DNA from: Neobacillus notoginsengisoli
Lineage (GTDB): Bacteria; Bacillota; Bacilli; Bacillales; Cytobacillaceae
Direction: 5' to 3'
Assembly (NCBI RefSeq): GCF_003515685.1
Contig: NZ_QWEG01000001.1
Span: 248,001 to 312,000, forward strand
DNA length: 64,000 nt
A program made the position numbers and the translations under genes. The first letter of the stretch is position 1; each line of letters starts with the position of its first letter. Positions 33,283 to 40,806 of the stretch are shown here, one piece after another. A model generated the notes under the pieces. The model had not been told where the DNA came from. It searched no databases and was given only the letters and a program-made list of their open reading frames with translations.

Positions 33283-34610
33283 GTTCTCCCCAATTTGAAG
33301 AATTTTTAAGTAAAGTAATGTCCAAAGTGAAATCTAAGGAAGCCCACAACAAGATAAAAAAAGAGATTACTAATCATCTGCAAGAGTTGAGTCAATCTTA
33401 CAAAAAGAGAGGATTTTCTCAAGAGGATGCAGATGAAAAGGCCATTCAAGAAATGGGAAATCCATTTACCATTGGCGAGAATTTAAATCCCCTCCATAAG
33501 CCAAAAATGGATTGGATTTTGATTATTTTATTCGTTATTTTTGCTGGTATTAGTTTTCTGCCATTAGTTGGTGGAGTTCCTGAACTTTACTTATCGAGTA
33601 CCCGTTTTATGGGGTGGCAGGCGATTTTTTACACCCTGGCCGTACTTGTAATCATTGGAATCCTTTTCTTTGATTACCAAAAATTAAAGAACTGGTGGAA
33701 GTACTTTTATGCTATCGGCTTGCTGATTCATTTATATCTCCATTTCTTTGGAAATATGGTAGGCGGAGCAAAAAAGTGGATTTCCCTTTCAGTCGTGACG
33801 GTCGATGGAACCACGATGAGCTTGTTTTTCTTTTTTCTTGCTTGGGCTGGTATTTTTAACAAGATTAATGAGTTTCAAAGTTGGAAAAAACAAGGTCTCC
33901 TTTTTGTCTTGTTTTGGACTCCCATCTTGCTGTACATGATGGTGCCAAGCTTTATGATTATTATTATTTATTTTTTGTGTATAATTGGGATGTTTGCTTT
34001 TGCTCCAATCCAAAAGAAATTAGCTGTAAATCTGGCTATAACAAATCTATTGGCTGGTATCATTTTCATTATTATGTTCTACATGACCTTACGCCAAAGT
34101 TATTTGTTTACTAGATTATCTGCTTTTATAAACCCTAGTGCCGATTCAAGTGGAGCAGGATATTTGTATATATCGGTTAGGAAGGTCCTTTCAGAAGCGG
34201 GATGGTTCGGTAACGGACTTACCAACGAGTTAAATTTTCAAATGTTACCAGAAGCACATACAGATTTTGCTTTTCCCTTCCTCGTCTATTCTCTTGGTTG
34301 GGCCTTCGGATTCGTTCTTTGTTTGATCCTACTGATATTTATTTTAAGGATCTCAAAAAATGCGTTTAAAACAAAGGACCTCTATGGGAGATTGATCGTA
34401 ATTGGTGGTGCTACATTATTTGCGGTTCCTACTGCCTGGAACATCTTGATGAGCTTTGGAGTCGTGCCGATAATGGGAGTTTCTCTGCCTTTTATTAGTT
34501 ATGGAGGCAGTGCGATACTCTTTTACGCTGCTGTTTTAGGACTCATTTTAAATGTTTATCGTAGAAAAAATCTTGTAGAACCCACGATTGCAGATGAAAT
34601 TAAAAGTTAA
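33279..34610 (+). CDS. HAAS-domain SEDS protein (FtsW/RodA/SpoVE family)
   Basis: 443 residues from ATG 33279. Residues 1-80 are a cytoplasmic HAAS/permease-prefix domain (FEEFLSKVMSKVKSKEAHNK, KKEITNHLQELSQSY, QEMGNPFTIGENLNP). Then about ten membrane helices of the SEDS glycosyltransferase type: GGAKKWISLSVVTVDG, the extracellular LPEAHTDFAF with the conserved Asp, and GVSLPFISYGGSAI. SEDS proteins polymerise glycan strands of peptidoglycan. The HAAS domain lets the PadR/ECF partners sense or control it. No paired class B PBP is adjacent; the nearest is at 13959. Confidence 0.85.
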   Translation: MSSPQFEEFLSKVMSKVKSKEAHNKIKKEITNHLQELSQSYKKRGFSQEDADEKAIQEMGNPFTIGENLNPLHKPKMDWILIILFVIFAGISFLPLVGGVPELYLSSTRFMGWQAIFYTLAVLVIIGILFFDYQKLKNWWKYFYAIGLLIHLYLHFFGNMVGGAKKWISLSVVTVDGTTMSLFFFFLAWAGIFNKINEFQSWKKQGLLFVLFWTPILLYMMVPSFMIIIIYFLCIIGMFAFAPIQKKLAVNLAITNLLAGIIFIIMFYMTLRQSYLFTRLSAFINPSADSSGAGYLYISVRKVLSEAGWFGNGLTNELNFQMLPEAHTDFAFPFLVYSLGWAFGFVLCLILLIFILRISKNAFKTKDLYGRLIVIGGATLFAVPTAWNILMSFGVVPIMGVSLPFISYGGSAILFYAAVLGLILNVYRRKNLVEPTIADEIKS

Positions 34611-34635
34611 AGTCAAACATTTAAATGTTGATAAA

Positions 34636-34672
34636 AAGGGCGACAGCTAAATAATAGTTGTCGCCCTTCCCT
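34636..34672 (+). terminator. Intrinsic terminator
   Basis: AAGGGCGACAGCT - AAATAAT - AGTTGTCGCCCTT, 13-bp stem with one wobble, weak T-run. Ends the ECF operon; a dispersed repeat follows within ten bases, giving two hairpins in series. Confidence 0.7.
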
Positions 34673-34680
34673 TATTGAAC

Positions 34681-34765
34681 TATCGGGTGCGTTGATCCAG
34701 CAGGATTTACGGCCTTTTTGTTGAATTCCTTATTAAACAAACGGGGCAGGTTAGTGGAAGAAGAA
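34681..34765 (+). repeat. Dispersed repeat, complete copy
   Basis: TATCGGGTGCGTTGATCC - A - GCAGGATTTACGGCC, T5, TTGAATTCC, TTAAACAAACGGGGCAGG and TTAGTGGAAGAAGAA. Confidence 0.85.
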
Positions 34766-34818
34766 CTTTGAATAATTACAATTTTTGGGGCATACCATAT
34801 GTAAGAGGTGGTGTGTAA

Positions 34819-35289
34819 ATGAGAAGTTTTCTCGAAATGGATGCTAAAAAATACCCTAAAATGCTTTTTGGGTCCTACGTAATTTTTTTATTGTGGATTA
34901 GTTTTATTGGAATCAGTATTTTTTATCCAATTAGACTCTACGGGAATTATGGGGATGTAGCACATAACCTGATACCATTTAGCTCAATCACAGCTTATTT
35001 TATCAATTTTAACCAGTATAATTTCAATACCTGGTTTTATAATACTTTCGGCAATATATTAGTATTTATACCATTGGGAATTTTTCTTCCACTTGTTTTC
35101 GACGCTATAAAACGTATAACACAAGTAATTATCTTTATATTTATGTGTAGCTTGACCATTGAAATATTGCAATATGTTACTTTGTTAGGCGTTTTTGATG
35201 TTGACGATATTATTTTGAATTTAATAGGCGGTATTTCAGGGTTTTTAATTACTATCCCGATTATAAAAATGAAAAAGAAAAGTTTGTAA
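34819..35289 (+). CDS. VanZ-like family membrane protein
   Basis: 156 residues from ATG 34819 with AAGAGGTGGTG upstream. Four to five membrane helices with the VanZ pattern: HNLIPFSSITAYF, NTFGNILVFIPLGIFLPLVF and EILQYVTLLGVFDVDDIILN then LIGGISGF. VanZ relatives affect teicoplanin susceptibility or lipid metabolism. Function here not determinable. Flanked by complete repeats on both sides, the next starting two bases after the stop. Confidence 0.82.
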   Translation: MRSFLEMDAKKYPKMLFGSYVIFLLWISFIGISIFYPIRLYGNYGDVAHNLIPFSSITAYFINFNQYNFNTWFYNTFGNILVFIPLGIFLPLVFDAIKRITQVIIFIFMCSLTIEILQYVTLLGVFDVDDIILNLIGGISGFLITIPIIKMKKKSL

Positions 35290-35290
35290 A

Positions 35291-35378
35291 ACTGAAGGGG
35301 CGTTGATCCAGGCAGGATTAACCGCCTTTTTTGTTGAATTTCTAATTGAACAAACGGGGCAGGTTAGTTCAAGAAGAA
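35291..35378 (+). repeat. Dispersed repeat, complete copy
   Basis: CTGAAGGGGCGTTGATCC - AGGCA - GGATTAACCGCC, T6, TTGAATTTC, GAACAAACGGGGCAGG and TTAGTTCAAGAAGAA. Confidence 0.88.
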
Positions 35379-35433
35379 TGTAATTAAAACATTTGGATAA
35401 AATATTTACAAAAAGTTTTTAAAGAGGTATTCA

Positions 35434-35838
35434 ATGAAGAGAATAATGTTTCTATCCTTTTGTTTCTTTTTTATGACAACGTCAGCATCCAATGCAGATT
35501 ATCGAACTAAAGCAACTAGAGAGAATCTTTTAGAAGATGCAGTAATAGACCTTTTACAGCCACAAATGTATGAAGCGGTTCAAAAGCATTATGGAACTAC
35601 TTATCAAATAGCTTTTCAATGCCTAAGAGTAAAAAACATAAAAAAACTTGATCACCCAGGCTCTTGGCTATTTGAAGCCACCATTGAAGGAATGACTTAT
35701 ACAGAAGCCCATAATCCCCTTGATATATTTACAATTACCGTAAAGAAAGATTGGGAAGACTTAAAATGGGTACTAAAGGATTTTAAGGTTAGAAAATACA
35801 ATCCAAAAGAAAAATATGAATGTAGAAGTCCTGCGTAA
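35434..35838 (+). CDS. DUF3888-like secreted protein
   Basis: 134 residues from ATG 35434 with AAAGAGG upstream. Signal peptide ending ASNA (about 22). The mature part starts TKATRENLLEDAVIDLLQPQ and has FTITVKKDWEDLKWVLKDFK and a terminal cysteine, with a second cysteine at about 63. The EDA-IDLLQP start and the final VRKYNPKEKYE strand recall DUF3888 of Bacillus; assignment from memory. Extracellular, function unknown. Followed by two repeat copies. Confidence 0.65.
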   Translation: MKRIMFLSFCFFFMTTSASNADYRTKATRENLLEDAVIDLLQPQMYEAVQKHYGTTYQIAFQCLRVKNIKKLDHPGSWLFEATIEGMTYTEAHNPLDIFTITVKKDWEDLKWVLKDFKVRKYNPKEKYECRSPA

Positions 35839-35854
35839 ATTTGTTTTTGGTTTA

Positions 35855-35922
35855 CTAACTTGCGTGTTGATCCTAGAAGGATTATCCTCCTTTTTTGTTT
35901 CAGTCTTAAATGAGCTAACGGT
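35855..35922 (+). repeat. Dispersed repeat, first of two tandem copies
   Basis: CTAACTTGCGTGTTGATCC - TAGAA - GGATTATCCTCC, T6, then a decayed second half ending GAGCTAACGG. Confidence 0.7.
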
Positions 35923-35963
35923 ATCCCTGTATAAAAAGCAAAGTTTGTGAAGAAATCCACTTA

Positions 35964-36053
35964 AACAAACGGGTGCGTTGATCCAGGCAGGATTAACCGC
36001 CTTTTTTGTTGAATTCCTTATTAAACAAACGGGGCAGGTTGGTTGAACAAGAA
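35964..36053 (+). repeat. Dispersed repeat, near-consensus copy
   Basis: TAAACAAACGGGTGCGTTG, ATCC - AGGCA - GGATTAACCGCC, T6, TTGAATTCC, TTAAACAAACGGGGCAGG and TTGGTTGAACAAGAA. Both arms begin with the same AAACAAACGGG, showing the direct repeat clearly. Confidence 0.9.
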
Positions 36054-36120
36054 TACCATCACAATGATGGTGATATAAGGCAAAATTCAGTCAATAGATG
36101 ACTAGAGAAGGGGAGAAATA

Positions 36121-36369
36121 TTGTTGGAGAAACAATTTAAAAAAGCACATCGTTTTTGTAGACATAATAGAAAAGACTTAGAAAATGATACTATATGTGG
36201 ATGCTTTTATTGTTTGAAAATATTTAATCCCAATGAAATTGATGAATGGTGGGACGACGATGACACAGCAGTTTGTCCTTATTGTGGAATTGATTCTGTA
36301 ATTGGAGAGAGTTCTGGGTTTTCCATCACAGAACTGTTTCTAAAAGAAATGAATAAGGAATGGTTTTAG
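36121..36369 (+). CDS. Small zinc-ribbon-like cytoplasmic protein
   Basis: 82 residues from TTG 36121 with GAAGGGGAG upstream. CGCFYCLKIF (about 27-36) and CPYCGIDSVIG (about 52-62) give two CxxC pairs that should bind one zinc; an acidic WWDDDDT lies between. N-terminal KKAHRFCRHNRKDLEND is basic. Resembles small uncharacterised zinc-finger proteins of Bacillus. Repeats on both sides. Confidence 0.7.
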   Translation: MLEKQFKKAHRFCRHNRKDLENDTICGCFYCLKIFNPNEIDEWWDDDDTAVCPYCGIDSVIGESSGFSITELFLKEMNKEWF

Positions 36370-36387
36370 TGTTAAACCTGTTGTTTC

Positions 36388-36472
36388 ACTAACGGGTGTG
36401 TTTCAAGCAGGATTCGCCACCATTTTTGTTGAAATCTTTATTAAACAAACGGGGCAGGATAGTTGAACAAGG
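36388..36472 (+). repeat. Dispersed repeat, complete copy
   Basis: ACTAACGGGTGTGTTTC - AAGCA - GGATTCGCCACC, T5, TTGAAATC, TTAAACAAACGGGGCAGG and ATAGTTGAACAAGG. Confidence 0.85.
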
Positions 36473-36523
36473 ATTATTTGTAGAACTTATTACTTAATAC
36501 TTTTTTCTGAAAGGAGTACGTAG

Positions 36524-37220
36524 ATGAGACAAATAATTGCTCTTGGTGGTGGTGGGTTTTCAATGGAACCAGATAATCCATTGTTATTTGTATATATTAA
36601 AACAAGCAAAGAAAGCTAAGCCACAAATTTGCTTTATCCCTACTGCAAGTGGAGATTCTGATAATTATATATCAAGGTATTATAACTTTTTTAATCAACA
36701 AGATTGTACACCATCCCATTTATCTTTATTTGAACCTCCGACAAGGGATCTTGAGAGCTTTATTTTAGAGAAAGACATTGTTTATGTTGGTGGAGGAAAC
36801 ACAAAAAACCTTTTAGCTTTGTGGAAAGAATGGGGGGTAGACGGTATTTTAAGAAAAGCGTGGAATCAAGGCGTTATTTTAGCTGGGTTAAGTGCGGGTT
36901 CCATTTGTTGGTTTGAAGAAGGGGTTACTGATTCGTATGGGGATGGACTTGAACCAATAAAATGTTTGGGTTTTTTAAAGGGGAGCAATTGTCCGCATTA
37001 CGATGGAGAAATAGAAAGAAGACCTGCATATCACAAACTTATTGACTCAAAAAAAATACAATCAGGGGTTGCGACAGATAATGGGGTTGCTATTCATTAC
37101 AAGGAACAAGGAATTAGTAAAATAGTTAGCTCAAGGCCTAACGCTAAGGCGTATAGTGTTTCCTTCGAAAAGAAGGTTATAGAGACAGAACTTCAAACAG
37201 AGTTTTTAGGTTCTTATTAA
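36524..37220 (+). pseudogene. Peptidase E (S51) family gene with N-terminal frameshift
   Basis: ATG 36524 behind AAAGGAG opens MRQIIALGGGGFSMEPDNPL, the exact type of N-terminus of this family, then hits a stop at 36617. The neighbouring frame continues from LYILKQAKKAKPQICFIPT plus ASGDS to 37220, with the nucleophile elbow LAGLSAGSICWFEEG (catalytic Ser) and SNCPHYDGE. The break lies at about 36581-36590 (TTGTTATTTGTA). About 230 residues when joined. Family members cleave N-terminal Asp dipeptides or are cyanophycinase-like. Read as a recently broken gene or a sequencing error. Confidence 0.8.
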
Positions 37221-37308
37221 ACTAACGGTTGCGTTGATCCAAGCAGGATTTAACGCCTTTTTTATTGAATTCCTTATTGTACAAACGGAGCAGTTTAGTT
37301 GAATAAGA
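37219..37308 (+). repeat. Dispersed repeat, complete copy
   Basis: AAACTAACGGTTGCGTTG, ATCC - AAGCA - GGATTTAACGCC, T6, TTGAATTCC, GTACAAACGGAGCAG and TTTAGTTGAATAAG. The CTAAC at the left and GTTTAG at the right are inverted. Confidence 0.85.
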
Positions 37309-37338
37309 TATCCCGATTTGTAGGTGCAAAACAACCTC

Positions 37339-37386
37339 TTTACTTTATATCGCAAAATACGATACAATCGTAATTAGCGATATAAA
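37339..37386 (+). promoter_or_regulatory. Promoter with nested palindromic MarR-type operator
   Basis: TTTATATCGC (37344-37353) and GCGATATAAA (37377-37386) are perfect inverted repeats. Inside them TACGAT (37358-37363) and ATCGTA (37367-37372) form a second perfect pair around ACA. A -10 TACAAT (37363-37368) with TTTACT 18 bases upstream lies within the palindrome. Repressor binding here would block the promoter, so the MarR gene is probably autorepressed. Confidence 0.75.
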
Positions 37387-37398
37387 GGAGTGATATTT

Positions 37399-37815
37399 TT
37401 GAACCGTAAAGTTTCCCTATTAAATCAATATTGGACAGATATTTATTTCCATTTACATTATCTCCATAAAGAAAAAATCTCACATCAAGTGGTCCGTATT
37501 CTTCAACTTGTTGATAAACAGGATGAGATAGGAGTAAATGAAATTGCATCATACATACAGGTTTCTCATAATACCGCCTCAGAACACGTTAAAAGATTGA
37601 TTGAAAAGAACTATTTAATAAAGAGGAGAGATCCTCTTGATGAAAGAAAAGTGATTCTTTGTCTAACGGGTTTTGGCAAAGAAGTTTTACATAGAAATAC
37701 TAGTTTAGATGAAGAAAAATTAGAACAAGTGTTGAATCAACTTGATGACAATGAAAAGAATTTAGTAGAACAAGCCCTAAAAATTTTAAGTGATCGTGCA
37801 AAACAATGTATGTGA
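37399..37815 (+). CDS. MarR family transcriptional regulator
   Basis: 138 codons from TTG 37399 (AAAGGAG nine bases upstream; an in-frame GTG at 37390 overlaps the site). A winged helix: IGVNEIASYIQVSHNTASEH then VKRLIEKNYLIKRRDPLDER and KVILCLTGFGKEVL, flanked by dimerisation helices. It binds palindromic DNA and is released by ligand or oxidation. Overlaps the DUF3147 gene by ten bases, so that membrane protein is its likely target. Confidence 0.88.
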   Translation: MNRKVSLLNQYWTDIYFHLHYLHKEKISHQVVRILQLVDKQDEIGVNEIASYIQVSHNTASEHVKRLIEKNYLIKRRDPLDERKVILCLTGFGKEVLHRNTSLDEEKLEQVLNQLDDNEKNLVEQALKILSDRAKQCM

Positions 37816-38159
37816 TAACGAAAATTATTGCTTCAGCAATCGTTATCGGTGTGGTGACAGAGATTTCAAGAAGATTTCCTTCATACGGAGGAATAATAGC
37901 TGCACTTCCTTTAGTAAGTTTACTAAGCATTATATGGCTGTATGTCCAAGGGGAGCAAACAGCAACGTTAAGCAAGTTTGCATTAGGGGTACTTTGGGGA
38001 TTTCCTGCAACTGCTGTTTTGTTAGTAATCGTTTATATAGCCTTACAAAACTCCATTCATTTATTTATATCTATTGGTTTAGGAGTATGTGGCTGGTTGA
38101 TATTTTTATTGATTCAAGATCTTGCTTTAAAATACATTAGAGTTCTGTTCTTTAACTAA
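37806..38159 (+). CDS. DUF3147 family membrane protein
   Basis: 117 residues from ATG 37806. Four membrane helices; VTEISRRFPSYGGIIAALPL then VSLLSIIWLYVQG and LGVLWGFPATAVLLVIVYIA match DUF3147 proteins. Co-transcribed with the overlapping MarR gene, so induced when its ligand is present. A transport or detoxification role is inference. A repeat begins at its stop codon. Confidence 0.78.
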   Translation: MYVITKIIASAIVIGVVTEISRRFPSYGGIIAALPLVSLLSIIWLYVQGEQTATLSKFALGVLWGFPATAVLLVIVYIALQNSIHLFISIGLGVCGWLIFLLIQDLALKYIRVLFFN

Positions 38160-38224
38160 AGGGTGCGTTAATTCAAGAAGGAATGATGAAATTATTGTAC
38201 TACCGGGGCAGTTTATTTCAAGAA
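38152..38224 (+). repeat. Dispersed repeat, shortened copy
   Basis: TAACTAAAGGGTGCGTTAATTC - AAGAAGGAATGATG, then TTGTACTACCGGGGCAG and TTTATTTCAAG; the T-run and part of the spacer are missing. Confidence 0.7.
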
Positions 38225-38427
38225 TTCCTCAAGTGCATTATTGACAAAATATTTCGGTTATTCTGGAAACTTATGGTATAATATATTTGCCAATTAAAAT
38301 AAAAAACAATTTGCAATCTTTAGTTGTAGTAATATTTACAATAAATACTAATAATTATGGATTAGGAGATGCTTTTATAAGTTTTAAAAAACAGCGAATA
38401 ACCAACCAATATAAGGAGGGGGAAGGA

Positions 38428-38664
38428 TTGGCTGAAAAGGAAGATAAGAAACAACCAAATGTAATGAAAGATGCGGCTAAAGGATTCTTAGAAGGACTTA
38501 GGTTTGGTTCTGTTGCAGATCCAGATATGACCGAAGAAAAAGTAAAAGAAACAAAGCAATTTACTACAACAGAGGTCTTTAATCATTTATCAGGAAAAGA
38601 GAAACTTTCAGATGAGGAAGTTGAACACTTAAAGCGGATGGCTAAGCATAATAGAAACTTATGA
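38428..38664 (+). CDS. Small acidic/basic hypothetical protein
   Basis: 78 codons from TTG 38428, chosen because AAGGAGGGGGAAGG stands directly before; the longer frame from 38287 has no site. Charged helices: VMKDAAKGFLEGLRFGSVAD and TEVFNHLSGKEKLSDEEVEH then LKRMAKHNRNL. No membrane or signal segment. Family not recognised. Ends with a terminator ten bases later. Confidence 0.55.
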   Translation: MAEKEDKKQPNVMKDAAKGFLEGLRFGSVADPDMTEEKVKETKQFTTTEVFNHLSGKEKLSDEEVEHLKRMAKHNRNL

Positions 38665-38668
38665 TTTT

Positions 38669-38694
38669 AACCTCTCTATATGGGAGGTTTTTTA
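38669..38694 (+). terminator. Intrinsic terminator
   Basis: AACCTC - TCTATATGG - GAGGTT then T5, right after the 38428 gene. Confidence 0.75.
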
Positions 38695-38765
38695 TTTAAA
38701 GTCTTAATTTTTTTGAAATCTATACTGGAACGGCTTTTCAATGCAAAATAAAAGGGGAGAGTTCT

Positions 38766-38942
38766 TTGAAAAACTTAATCCTATATTGGAGGATATTTGT
38801 GATAGTGGCGTTAGTTGTCCTTTTCTTGACGAAGGTTATTAGTCAATTTATCTTCTTATCATTTATATCTGGAATAATTATTTTTGTGGGTATTCCTTGG
38901 TTATATACCAGAGTGACGAAAAAACAGCATTTTAAATTGTGA
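38766..38942 (+). CDS. Small two-helix membrane protein
   Basis: 58 codons from TTG 38766 with AAGGGGAGAG upstream. MKNLILYWRIFVIVALVVLF and FIFLSFISGIIIFVGIPWLY are two hydrophobic helices; a basic tail (RVTKKQHFKL) follows. No family recognised. It carries its own terminator at 38988. Confidence 0.5.
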   Translation: MKNLILYWRIFVIVALVVLFLTKVISQFIFLSFISGIIIFVGIPWLYTRVTKKQHFKL

Positions 38943-38987
38943 GGATTGTACTTATCCGAACGGATGCTTTCTTCAATTAAGAAATAA

Positions 38988-39019
38988 ACGGCCAGACTTT
39001 GGATTGTCTGACCGTTTTT
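38988..39019 (+). terminator. Intrinsic terminator
   Basis: ACGGCCAGAC - TTTGGATT - GTCTGACCGT then T4. It marks the change from the AT-rich repeat region to the GC-richer backbone-like stretch. Confidence 0.75.
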
Positions 39020-39087
39020 CTGCACTGTAACTTATGTTATTTTGTGAATTCAGTCCCTAATTCCAATTCTTCACTTCAAAACCGAGC

Positions 39088-39684
39088 TTATCGAATAGCT
39101 TTCAACGCACCGCTCCATGATACAACTTCATCAAGCATGGAATTGACGTTTGTCAGGTGAAGTTCTTGAGGTTTGAACTCTGATCCGTTTTCGAAATCAG
39201 TGAACAGGGACAGGGTTGGATGTGTGCGGACGTCGGCAATTTTCAGCTCGCCGCAAATGCCGCGCAAATGCTCCGCTGCGCGTGCGCCGCCGGTTGATCC
39301 GTAGCTCACAATGCCGGCTGCCTTGTTGTACCATACTTCACGGGCAAAATCGAGGGCATTTTTTAATGCGCCTGTAATGCTGTGGTTGTATTCTTGGACG
39401 ATGAATACGAATCCGTCCAAGTTTGCGAGCTTTTCATTCCATGCCGCAATCCCAGGCTCTGTTCCGTCAGTTGTTCCTAGGAACGGGAGGTTGAATTCAG
39501 CAATATCCACGATTTCATAGTTTGCATCCCCGCGCTTATCAGCGATTGACTTGACCCATTCACCGACTTGCGGGCTTAGCCGGCCTTGACGTGTACTTCC
39601 CAAAATAATTCCGATGTTTAATTTTTCAGCTGCCATTGTAGCTTCCTCCTTTGATGTACCAAACAATTTATTGAAAAAACCCAT
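39088..39684 (-). CDS. NADPH-dependent FMN reductase
   Basis: 198 residues from ATG 39684 (AAGGCGGTG upstream); a second ATG at 39636 behind AAAGGAGG would give 182 residues beginning MAAEKLNIG. Flavodoxin-like fold: IGIILGSTRQGRLSPQVGEW (FMN phosphate loop), FVFIVQEYNHSITGALKNAL and GIVSYGSTGGARAAEHLR. It reduces FMN or quinones with NADPH. Last gene of a minus-strand cluster with the LLM oxidoreductase 22 bp upstream, suggesting it supplies reduced flavin. Confidence 0.85.
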   Translation of the reverse strand: MGFFNKLFGTSKEEATMAAEKLNIGIILGSTRQGRLSPQVGEWVKSIADKRGDANYEIVDIAEFNLPFLGTTDGTEPGIAAWNEKLANLDGFVFIVQEYNHSITGALKNALDFAREVWYNKAAGIVSYGSTGGARAAEHLRGICGELKIADVRTHPTLSLFTDFENGSEFKPQELHLTNVNSMLDEVVSWSGALKAIR

Positions 39685-39706
39685 TTTCTGCACCGCCTTA
39701 AGATGT

Positions 39707-40771
39707 CTAGTTTGCAACTTTTTGTATACTTTCCTTGCTTGTTTCCCTGCGGACAATTGGAGCGACCTGTGTTGCTAACAGCTCGATGCCTTCCGCAACT
39801 TTTTTGAACGGCTGGCCGCCGATATCAATCTGCGCCATGAAGCGTGTGTGGCCAAACAATTCATGCTGATAAAGAATCTTTTCGACAATCTGCTGCGGAC
39901 TGCCGACAAACAACGCAGTATCCGGTGCAGCCATCTGGTCGAAGTGAGCACGTGAGATCGTGCCGCCCATCCCGCGCTGGCGATTGACATATGACCAGTA
40001 ATTTGAGTAATAAGGATAATATTCATCCTTTGCCTGCTGGGTCGTTTTTGCAATGTAGCCATGGCCAGTAATGCCGACCTTCAACTGCTCGGCAGGGTGG
40101 CCGGCTTCCATTCCCGCTCGGCGGTATAAATCGACGAGCGGTTTAAATCGTTCTGGTTGTCCGCCGAGCATCGCAATCGCCATACCGACTCCTAATCTGC
40201 CGGCGCGGGCAGCACTTTCAGACGAGCCACCGACGCCAACCCAGATTGGCAGTTCTTCCTGAAGGGGACGCGGCGCAATTTCGGCATTCCGCAATGGAGG
40301 CCGGAATTGACCGTTCCATGTCACACGTTTATGCTTATTCAATTTTAAAAACAACTCAATATGTTCAGTGAACAAAGCATCATAATCATTTGTGTCATAT
40401 CCAAACAGAGGGAAAGACTCTATAAACGCTCCCCGGCCGGAAATGATTTCGGCACGGCCATCGGAAATAAGATCCAAAGTGGCGAAATCCTCGAACAGAC
40501 GGACAGGGTCGACCGTGCTTAAAACGGTTGTGGCGCTTGTTAGCTTGATTCGGCTCGTCACCTGGGCAATCGCCGCAAGCACAACTGGAATCGAGGAAAC
40601 CGCATAGTCCAGCCGGTGGTGCTCCCCAACCCCGAAGAGATCAAGTCCCGCTTCCTCCGCGAGTTTTGCTGCTTCGATAATTTCCCTTATTCTTTGATGA
40701 GCGCTTATGGTTTTACCGCTGAAGGGCTCAGGGCCAATGTCTCCCAATGTATAAAGTCCGATTTCCATCAT
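39707..40771 (-). CDS. LLM-class flavin-dependent oxidoreductase (luciferase-like)
   Basis: 354 residues from ATG 40771 with GGAGGG upstream. TIM-barrel bacterial-luciferase family: LAEEAGLDLFGVGEHHRLDY, SRIKLTSATTVLSTVDPVRL, ISGRGAFIESFPLFG and LPIWVGVGGSSESAARAGRL. It uses FMNH2, probably from the adjacent FMN reductase, to oxidise an unknown substrate. Middle gene of the catE-like cluster. Confidence 0.88.
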   Translation of the reverse strand: MMEIGLYTLGDIGPEPFSGKTISAHQRIREIIEAAKLAEEAGLDLFGVGEHHRLDYAVSSIPVVLAAIAQVTSRIKLTSATTVLSTVDPVRLFEDFATLDLISDGRAEIISGRGAFIESFPLFGYDTNDYDALFTEHIELFLKLNKHKRVTWNGQFRPPLRNAEIAPRPLQEELPIWVGVGGSSESAARAGRLGVGMAIAMLGGQPERFKPLVDLYRRAGMEAGHPAEQLKVGITGHGYIAKTTQQAKDEYYPYYSNYWSYVNRQRGMGGTISRAHFDQMAAPDTALFVGSPQQIVEKILYQHELFGHTRFMAQIDIGGQPFKKVAEGIELLATQVAPIVRRETSKESIQKVAN

Positions 40772-40806
40772 TGCTTTTCCCTCCTTCCGCTTCCAATTTT
40801 ACAAAA

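Noticed and set aside
37790-38140. 116-residue frame overlapping the DUF3147 gene
   Set aside because: It is a +2 shadow of the DUF3147 frame, with composition unlike a protein and no ribosome site.
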